NCBI GenBank assembly: GCA_023391275.1
Contig: JAEWBE010000031.1
Location: 1 to 11,351, forward strand
Length of the DNA: 11,351 nucleotides
Direction of reading: 5' to 3'
Source: Bacillota bacterium
Lineage (GTDB): Bacteria; Bacillota; Clostridia; Oscillospirales; Acutalibacteraceae
A program made the translations under genes and the position numbers. Each line of letters starts with the position of its first letter. The stretch's first letter is position 1. Of this stretch, positions 6,490-11,351 are shown piece by piece. The notes beneath the pieces were generated by a model. The model was not told the origin of the DNA. It saw only the letters and a list, made by a program, of their open reading frames with translations, and ran no database searches.

Positions 6490-6705
6490 TTAAGTCGTTA
6501 CGTTAAAATCCTTTTTAGCAATAACAGTCATAGAATAGCCATCTTTGGTGTCTTCAAAAAATTTGTTGATAATTTTAAAATAAGATCCGTCGTGTCCAAC
6601 CCCATCACACAATAAAATCGATCTAAGCTCGTCCCCGTCCAGATCATACTCTTTACTATTGAACTTATTACTTTCTGAGTCATCAAAACGTACATTTATT
6701 ATCAT
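6490..6705 (-). CDS. Small acidic protein of unknown function, 71 residues
   Basis: I do not recognise this protein. ATG at 6703-6705 is chosen because a near-perfect AAAGGAGGAA stands right before it. An upstream in-frame ATG would add 16 residues but would place this binding site inside the gene. The product begins MIINVRFDDSE and is soluble and acidic in its first half (DDSES, DLDGDELRS). A central segment (about 43-60) is mixed, and the end is MTVIAKKDFNVTT. There is no signal peptide, membrane segment or Cys pair. A -10-like TATACT lies at 6731-6736, about 25 bp upstream, without a clear -35. It has its own terminator at 6441-6466, so it is a single-gene unit. The excellent ribosome binding site and the terminator argue that it is a real gene. 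Its function is open. Confidence 0.75.
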   Translation of the reverse strand: MIINVRFDDSESNKFNSKEYDLDGDELRSILLCDGVGHDGSYFKIINKFFEDTKDGYSMTVIAKKDFNVTT

Positions 6706-7028
6706 TGCAATTCCTCCTTTCAAATACAATAGTATATCCCATACCTCCATCAATATAAGCTTTCCGCTTATGCAGCAAGGTTTCGGCTTTTGTTTTCCCG
6801 GATGCTTATGTTAAAAAATTTTATCAATTCTCTGATATTATTATTTCGTAATGCATATAATAAATTAATCTTTTTGGGAGCATGAAAGGCGGAAGCAGTA
6901 ATCCAGGTGAATTTCCATCTGTGGAATGCGGCCCGCCAGCAAAAAGGCCAGCAGGCATTATTTCTATTACATATCTCTTCAATATAGCGCTCTGATATCA
7001 AATATTAAATATAAAGGGAGAGATCATT
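6706..7028. other. Gap between two divergent small genes: candidate promoter and a GC-richer island
   Basis: Apart from a -10-like TATACT (minus, 6731-6736) serving the 71-residue gene, the gap holds a candidate plus-strand promoter for the ferritin-like gene: CTGATA (6832-6837), an 18-bp spacer and a perfect TATAAT (6856-6861). Around 6882-6960 an island visibly richer in G and C than its flanks contains a 7-bp direct repeat GCCAGCA and a 37-codon open frame (ATG 6882, TGA 6993-6995). Its only binding-site-like sequence (GGGAG) is 1 nt from the ATG, which is too close. I see no established gene here. Confidence 0.4.
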
Positions 7029-7430
7029 TTGGATATGACCACCACAGAGAAACTTGAAACATATATTAAAGCTGAACTGGGTGATGCTGCGCTTTATAAA
7101 GAATTGTCAAAAATTGCGCCGAATGATGAGGATCGTAAATTGCTGATGGAATTTTCAAATGATGAACAGTCCCATGCCGATGAATTTAAAAGGATTTATA
7201 GGATGTTGACCCGTAATAGCTACAATCCTGAAATTAAGCCGCCTGTAATTTCAGATTCCTATAAAAATGTTCTGCGCGAAAGGGTACTGGATGAGAGCGG
7301 TGACTTTAGAAAATACGGAGAGCAATACATACAGACAAACATAAATACAGAATTGAGAGATGCCTACTACCGTGCAAGAACGGATGAAAATGTGCATGCA
7401 CTTCGATTACTGTATATGATCAGCAAATAG
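7029..7430 (+). CDS. Ferritin-like (rubrerythrin-type) diiron four-helix protein
   Basis: This protein probably binds a non-haem diiron centre and may take part in peroxide or oxygen defence or iron handling, as is common in anaerobes. The 133 residues contain metal-ligand patterns of the ferritin-like fold: Glu16 in helix A (IKAELGDAALY), ExxH at Glu46/His49 (NDEQSHADEF) and a second ExxH at Glu120/His123 (TDENVHALRLL). Glu98 or Glu108 may be the helix C ligand. There is no C-terminal rubredoxin-like CxxC domain, so it is not a full rubrerythrin. The start is TTG at 7029-7031: AGGGAG (7015-7020) is 8 nt from it but 14 nt from the ATG at 7035. Two-residue differences do not affect the fold. 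It is monocistronic, ending toward the terminator at 7488-7533. The family assignment is good, while the biochemical role is inferred. Confidence 0.82.
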   Translation: MDMTTTEKLETYIKAELGDAALYKELSKIAPNDEDRKLLMEFSNDEQSHADEFKRIYRMLTRNSYNPEIKPPVISDSYKNVLRERVLDESGDFRKYGEQYIQTNINTELRDAYYRARTDENVHALRLLYMISK

Positions 7431-7487
7431 ATATCATTAAAATAGTGGTGCAATGTTTTACACTTCACTTTATGTTGTTTTATGCAA

Positions 7488-7533
7488 ACAAAAGCCTTAA
7501 AAATAGCTTTACAGCTATTTTTAAGGCTTTTGT
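7488..7533. terminator. Bidirectional terminator between the ferritin-like gene and the ATPase/RCK operon
   Basis: A perfect 20-bp inverted repeat (7488-7507 and 7514-7533) surrounds a TTTACA centre. It has the AAAAGCC...GGCTTTT form of a Firmicutes intrinsic terminator and reads the same from both strands. It lies 57 bp past the ferritin-like stop (+) and 83 bp past the stop of the second RCK gene (-), so it likely ends both convergent transcripts. Confidence 0.9.
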
Positions 7534-7557
7534 ACTTTGTATCGATCACTGATTTGC

Positions 7558-7588
7558 AGGGAAACGGCGCCTAACGCCGGAAACCCCC
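7558..7588. other. Small GC-rich stem-loop downstream of the second RCK gene
   Basis: CGGCG (7565-7569) pairs with CGCCG (7575-7579) around a CCTAA loop. An outer GGG/CCC pair is separated by A-rich internal loops. It is GC-rich against an AT-rich background and has no U-tract, so it is not itself a terminator. It lies in the 3' untranslated part of the ATPase/RCK operon. Confidence 0.4.
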
Positions 7589-7616
7589 TTCATTTTTTAC
7601 CTGACTTACTCTGTAC

Positions 7617-8285
7617 TTATTTACTAGAAGTAAAAAGCGCATTGATCGTGACCTGAGCTTTCTCATCCGCCAATGCAAGGATACTGTCTCCTCCATGGAT
7701 AACGGTATCGCCGCGAGGGATTATGGTATCCTTTCCCCTCGTAATCGCAATCAACACTGCGCTCACAGGGATAGAAAGATCTTTTATTACCTTATTTACA
7801 GCTTCAGAATGAGCATCCACATTCACCTGAACAATGGAATACTCGCCTCGGTTTATTTTTAAAAGTGTCATGATATTTTTGAGGGCCATTTCTTCAACAA
7901 CAAGATGTGCCATTAAATCGGCCTCATTCAGACCCACATCAATCCCCATGTGGGAATTAAACATCCAGGCATTTTTAGGATTATTCACACGTGCGATAAC
8001 ACGAGGAACATCAAATTCAAATTTTGCAATTGTAGCGGCGACCAGATTGGTTTCATCCGCTCCCGTGACAGCAGCGACAACATCTGCGTCTGCTATTCCG
8101 GCAGATTCAAGGATGTTGGGATCGGTTCCGCTACCGAACACAATATTCTCAATGGGGATATCATTTTTCAGCTTTGCAAAGACAGGTTCCCGATTCTCTA
8201 TCACCTTGACAGAACAGTCATTTTTCATGAGTATATTCGCAATATAAGCCCCGACCTGACCTCCGCCTACAATAATAACTTTCAT
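7617..8285 (-). CDS. TrkA/KtrA-like RCK protein (second copy)
   Basis: This is a cytosolic regulatory subunit of the Trk/Ktr type that binds nucleotides and gates K+ transport proteins. It has 222 residues from ATG 8283-8285: GGAGGGG stands 5-6 nt before this ATG, while an earlier ATG at 8300 would swallow it. The RCK N-lobe (1 to about 130) starts MKVIIVGGGQVG with the GxGxxG nucleotide loop (7-12) and has Glu30 at the end of strand 2, compatible with NAD(H) or ATP/ADP. GADETN (75-80) is a conserved loop. The RCK C-lobe (about 137-218) contains the typical IIPRGDTVIHGGDSILALAD (188-207). It lies 17 nt downstream of its paralogue and is last in the operon with the P-type ATPase. No TrkH/KtrB channel gene is visible. 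The name trkA is avoided because the partner is unknown. Confidence 0.9.
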   Translation of the reverse strand: MKVIIVGGGQVGAYIANILMKNDCSVKVIENREPVFAKLKNDIPIENIVFGSGTDPNILESAGIADADVVAAVTGADETNLVAATIAKFEFDVPRVIARVNNPKNAWMFNSHMGIDVGLNEADLMAHLVVEEMALKNIMTLLKINRGEYSIVQVNVDAHSEAVNKVIKDLSIPVSAVLIAITRGKDTIIPRGDTVIHGGDSILALADEKAQVTINALFTSSK

Positions 8286-8302
8286 TATATTCCCCTCCAT
8301 TT

Positions 8303-8953
8303 CTAAACCAGACCCAGCAATGATTTTAACCTTTTTGCAGATGTGGCTAAGACTGCAATATAGATTACATCATGCTTTTGCAAAGCAGAACCCAATGTTG
8401 GCAGAAAAGTCTTATTTGCACGGCTGATCGCAACAACTTGAATTTCGCCCAGGACTGTCAATTCATTTACAGTCCTGCCAACAAGGAGGGCAGGCGTTTC
8501 AATTCGGATTATTTCAACATTACTGTTTCCAATAGTCAACACACTGTCAAGCTGATCGTAACTCAGCATCTCAGTTGCGCGCTGAACACCCCAGGTCGTT
8601 GTGGATATTGTCTGAATGCCGAGGCTGCGGTAGATTTCCGCCTTGCGCGGGTCGTATAACCTGGATATGACATGAGGAACTTTATAAACATTCCGTGCGA
8701 TTCTGCCGATCAGCGCATTTGCTTCATCACTTTTGCTGCAGGCAACAATTGCATCAACCAGGCGGATTTGAGCTTTCTCCAGTATATCCCGGTCAAATCC
8801 TATCCCAACAATCGTTTCCCCTTTAAAGTCTTTGCCAAGTAACGCAAATGCTTCCGGGTTGCTGTCAATGACGGTCACACGGTGACCTTTTCGAATAAGG
8901 TTCAAAGCTAAACCTGATCCTAATTTGCCACAGCCGACAATAATAACTTTCAT
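8303..8953 (-). CDS. TrkA/KtrA-like RCK protein (first copy)
   Basis: This is an RCK-type nucleotide-sensing subunit, 216 residues from ATG 8951-8953. A run of six G lies 7-8 nt upstream, and MKVIIVG is the normal family start. The ATG at 8968 would add MGGNK and cover the binding site. The N-lobe has GCGKLG (7-12) and Asp30 at the end of strand 2 (VIDSNPE), a typical NAD-type residue that differs from Glu30 in the second copy. SRLYDPRKAEIYRSLG (98-113) is the conserved end of the N-lobe. The C-lobe (about 137-216) is shorter and more diverged than that of the second copy and lacks the clear GDxVIxGD repeat. Its ATG begins 1 nt after the ATPase stop codon, so translation is very likely coupled to the pump. 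The two copies together resemble the two halves of the fused E. coli TrkA. Confidence 0.9.
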   Translation of the reverse strand: MKVIIVGCGKLGSGLALNLIRKGHRVTVIDSNPEAFALLGKDFKGETIVGIGFDRDILEKAQIRLVDAIVACSKSDEANALIGRIARNVYKVPHVISRLYDPRKAEIYRSLGIQTISTTTWGVQRATEMLSYDQLDSVLTIGNSNVEIIRIETPALLVGRTVNELTVLGEIQVVAISRANKTFLPTLGSALQKHDVIYIAVLATSAKRLKSLLGLV

Positions 8954-8954
8954 T

Positions 8955-11351
8955 TTATTTCCCCCCATTTTTTATTTTTTCTGTTTTATTGTATCGACGA
9001 GAAAACGCTTTTCTGATTTCATCAAGGAAAACAATCGGGAACGGGCAAAGGACCAGGAACACCCATTCCTGCCAACCGATCGCAGCGGTCTGGAAAATCC
9101 CCTGCAGGAAGGGTACATACATAATCGCGGTGATTAAAAAGATTTCAAAAACAATTCCCTTCAGTACATTTTTATTACTGAACAGACCAACTTTAAAAAT
9201 GGATTGCTTCTCTGTACGGGCGCACAAAACAACACCAATCTGGCAGAAAACGATGGACGCAAGCGCCATGGTCGTAGCTTCTCTGTAAACCACTCCCGAA
9301 CCTGCCAACGGTACACCCGGCCAGCCATTCGTCATATTCACAAAGAAATATGCTCCCATTGATATAACAGACTCTATTAAACCATACCAAAAAAATGCTA
9401 AAATAACAAGCCGTTTGTTCAATAATGTTTCTTTCATAGAACGCGGCGGCCGGTTCATGATACCCTCTTCCGGCAATTCCGTACCAAGCCCAAGCGCAGG
9501 AAGCATATCTGTTCCAAGGTCAATGGACAGAATCTGCATTACGGTCAAAGGAAGCGGAATTCCGCCCTTTGAGAACAGAAACGCGGCGGAAGGCACTGCT
9601 TCCGACATATTGCTGTTAAAAATATAGAGGAGAAATTTTCTGATATTGCTGTATACAGCACGCCCTTCTTCAATTGCTTTGACAATGGACGCAAAGTTAT
9701 CATCCGTTAAAATCATGTCGGCGGCTTCTTTTGCGACATCCGTGCCTGAGATACCCATTGCCACACCGATATCCGCTTTTTTCAGCGCAGGCGAATCATT
9801 CACACCATCCCCTGTTACAGCTACGATATGCCCCATTTCCTGCAGGCTGCAGACTACCTTATACTTTTGCTCCGGCGCCACTCTTGCGAAAATCACTTCA
9901 CCCTTGAGCGCCTCTTTCAGTTCCTCGTCCGACATTTTTTCCAGTTCTATGCCGGAAATAATCCGGGGGTGTTCCCCTTGCACAATTCCAATGCGTTTGG
10001 CGATACTTTCGGCGGTCAGACCGTAATCCCCGGTAATCATAATAATCCGGATGTTCGCTTTACGGCATAACGCAACTGCATCCGCAACTTCCGGCCTCGG
10101 AGGATCCGCCATAACAACCAGCCCGACAAAGGTCATATCCTGCTCAATCAATTCAGGGGTATATGCGCTTAAAGCAGCCGGCAGATTGCTTTCGCGGTTT
10201 AAAAGACGGTATGCAACCGCCAAAACCCGCAGTCCTTTGCTGGCGTAACTGTCATTTGCCCGCATGATTTGGGTTCTCTGCTCATCAGTCAGTTCCTCAC
10301 GGGTTCCCTGCTTGTTGATACCGGTGCATAATTCCAATACTTCTTTGGGCGCACCCTTGATGTAAGCAATGCGCCGACTGCCGTCGACCGGCTGTTCCAA
10401 CTGATGAATGGTACTCATTCTTTTACGTCTGGAATCGAAAGGCAGCTCCCGCAGACGCGGTGTTAAAGTTGCCTGCTCACCGATATCAATGCCGGCCTTT
10501 TGGGCGACTACCCCCAGGCAGGCTTCGGTTGGGTCGCCTAAAACAGTATAACGATCCGATTCACCATTCGGCGGCACCACACGCGCATTACTGCACAGAG
10601 CGGCCGCGGTAAGAAGCGTTTTTAAATCCGCATGATCGGCAACACTGACTTCGCGGCTTCCGTCAATAATATTTCCCACAGGAGCGTATCCCAGGCCCGT
10701 GACCTCAAGTTCCTGATCCGGCAGCCACAGGTTGCATACAGTCATTTCATTCTGCGTTAAAGTTCCGGTCTTATCTGAGCAGATTACAGAGGTGCAGCCC
10801 AGTGTCTCAACCGCCGACAGGCGTTTTACCAATGCATGTTCCTTTGCCATACGCTGAACAGCCATTGCCAGGGATAAAGTAACCGTCGGCAGCAGTCCCT
10901 CCGGTATAAACGCGACGATCATTCCCAGTGCAAAAATAAAGGCCTGGGCAATGGGCTGTTTTACAAAAAAGGCGGCAGCCAAGAAGAAAGCGGCCCCAAT
11001 TCCTATGGCAATAATCGAGACTTGTTTGGTAAGTATATCCAATTCCTTTTGCAGAGGACTCTGTACATCCTCCATGGTTTGTGTTAAATTCGCAATTTTG
11101 CCAAATACGGTCTGCATTCCGATTGAAGTGACTACCGCTTTGGCCGTACCGCTGGCAACACTGGTTCCGGTAAAAATCAGATTTGGAATTTCAGACCTGG
11201 ACAGGCCCTCTTTTAACACAGGATCATAGGTTTTGCGTACCGGGTTGGACTCGCCGGTCAGTGTTGATTGATTCACCTGAAGATCGCTGCTTGTCAGCAC
11301 CCGGGCATCAGCGGAAATCTTATCTCCTTCTTCAACAAGCATGATATCCCC
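8955..11351 (-). CDS. P-type (P2C/Na+,K+-ATPase-like) cation-transporting ATPase, N-terminus missing
   Basis: This is a membrane cation pump driven by ATP through a phospho-aspartate. There are 798 visible residues. The frame is open to the right edge (GDIMLVEEGDKI), so no start is seen and about 100 residues are probably missing. In order it shows actuator TGES (32-35), TM3-TM4 with PEGL (150-153), phosphorylation motif DKTGT (Asp193), a nucleotide domain with KGAP (332-335), hinge TGDGVND (513-519), and TM5-TM10 (about 574-780). Membrane motifs fit Na+,K+-ATPase better than SERCA: Tyr576/Ser580/Asn581/Glu584 in YIFNSNMSE, and IDLGTDML with Asp611 and Asp615. The C-terminal CPFPIVFLDEIRKAFSRR is also alike. 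The residue aligned with the Na+,K+-ATPase TM8 Asp of Na+ site III appears to be Val707. It is first in an operon with two RCK genes. The transported ions are not provable by sequence: Na+ out, perhaps with K+ in, is the inference, and Ca2+ is the alternative. Confidence 0.93.
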   Translation of the reverse strand, partial: GDIMLVEEGDKISADARVLTSSDLQVNQSTLTGESNPVRKTYDPVLKEGLSRSEIPNLIFTGTSVASGTAKAVVTSIGMQTVFGKIANLTQTMEDVQSPLQKELDILTKQVSIIAIGIGAAFFLAAAFFVKQPIAQAFIFALGMIVAFIPEGLLPTVTLSLAMAVQRMAKEHALVKRLSAVETLGCTSVICSDKTGTLTQNEMTVCNLWLPDQELEVTGLGYAPVGNIIDGSREVSVADHADLKTLLTAAALCSNARVVPPNGESDRYTVLGDPTEACLGVVAQKAGIDIGEQATLTPRLRELPFDSRRKRMSTIHQLEQPVDGSRRIAYIKGAPKEVLELCTGINKQGTREELTDEQRTQIMRANDSYASKGLRVLAVAYRLLNRESNLPAALSAYTPELIEQDMTFVGLVVMADPPRPEVADAVALCRKANIRIIMITGDYGLTAESIAKRIGIVQGEHPRIISGIELEKMSDEELKEALKGEVIFARVAPEQKYKVVCSLQEMGHIVAVTGDGVNDSPALKKADIGVAMGISGTDVAKEAADMILTDDNFASIVKAIEEGRAVYSNIRKFLLYIFNSNMSEAVPSAAFLFSKGGIPLPLTVMQILSIDLGTDMLPALGLGTELPEEGIMNRPPRSMKETLLNKRLVILAFFWYGLIESVISMGAYFFVNMTNGWPGVPLAGSGVVYREATTMALASIVFCQIGVVLCARTEKQSIFKVGLFSNKNVLKGIVFEIFLITAIMYVPFLQGIFQTAAIGWQEWVFLVLCPFPIVFLDEIRKAFSRRYNKTEKIKNGGK

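Noticed and set aside
6768..7001. Minus-strand frame of 77 codons with a TTG start
   Set aside because: No ribosome binding site, Trp/Cys/Asn-rich composition, and no recognisable motif. It most likely reflects a chance frame across the GC-richer island.
7441..7616. Possible small RNA or gene between the ferritin-like gene and the RCK operon
   Set aside because: The stretch is accounted for by the bidirectional terminator and one small hairpin. I see no promoter or supported frame.
1..11351. CRISPR array, insertion sequence, tRNA/rRNA or integration site
   Set aside because: I found no spaced repeats, transposase or integrase motifs, cloverleaf-like sequence or rRNA segment on either strand.

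Overview
The window looks like a chromosomal segment of an anaerobic, butyrate-forming Firmicute of class Clostridia. The evidence is a complete thl-crt-hbd-bcd order, AT-rich gaps, strong GGAGG-type ribosome binding sites, Rex-like operators and a rubrerythrin-like protein. An Oscillospiraceae or Clostridium-cluster-IV-type host is an inference from the gene set only. I see no tRNA, rRNA, CRISPR array, insertion sequence or complete prophage.

Positions 1-4160 (minus strand) hold the central butyrate operon, read right to left: thiolase (thl), crotonase (crt), 3-hydroxybutyryl-CoA dehydrogenase (hbd) and butyryl-CoA dehydrogenase (bcd, running off the left edge; etfB/etfA would be expected beyond it). 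Together they turn two acetyl-CoA into butyryl-CoA while using NADH. The thl upstream region carries one near-consensus and one weaker Rex-type (NADH/NAD+ sensor) operator, about five helical turns apart. The second overlaps the candidate -10. A strong stem-loop without an adjacent U-tract separates hbd from bcd.

Positions 4160-5415 hold a divergent Cof-type HAD phosphatase (+). It is preceded by a roughly 200-nt leader containing a 19-codon ORF with a far better ribosome binding site than the phosphatase itself. A strong bidirectional terminator follows.

Positions 5422-7533 are a patchwork of single genes: a GH25 lysozyme/endolysin without a signal peptide (-), a 71-residue acidic protein of unknown function (-) with its own terminator, and a ferritin-like diiron protein with a TTG start (+).

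Positions 7617-11351 (minus strand) hold a three-gene ion-transport operon: a P-type ATPase (N-terminus beyond the right edge), then two single-RCK TrkA/KtrA-like proteins. By eye the ATPase resembles the animal Na+,K+-ATPase (P2C) group more than SERCA/PacL pumps, because its TM4, TM5, TM6 and C-terminal signatures match. The pairing of a P2C-like pump with two nucleotide-binding RCK subunits, with no TrkH/KtrB channel in view, is the most interesting arrangement in the window. The rest is ordinary housekeeping sequence with a few regulatory details worth checking.
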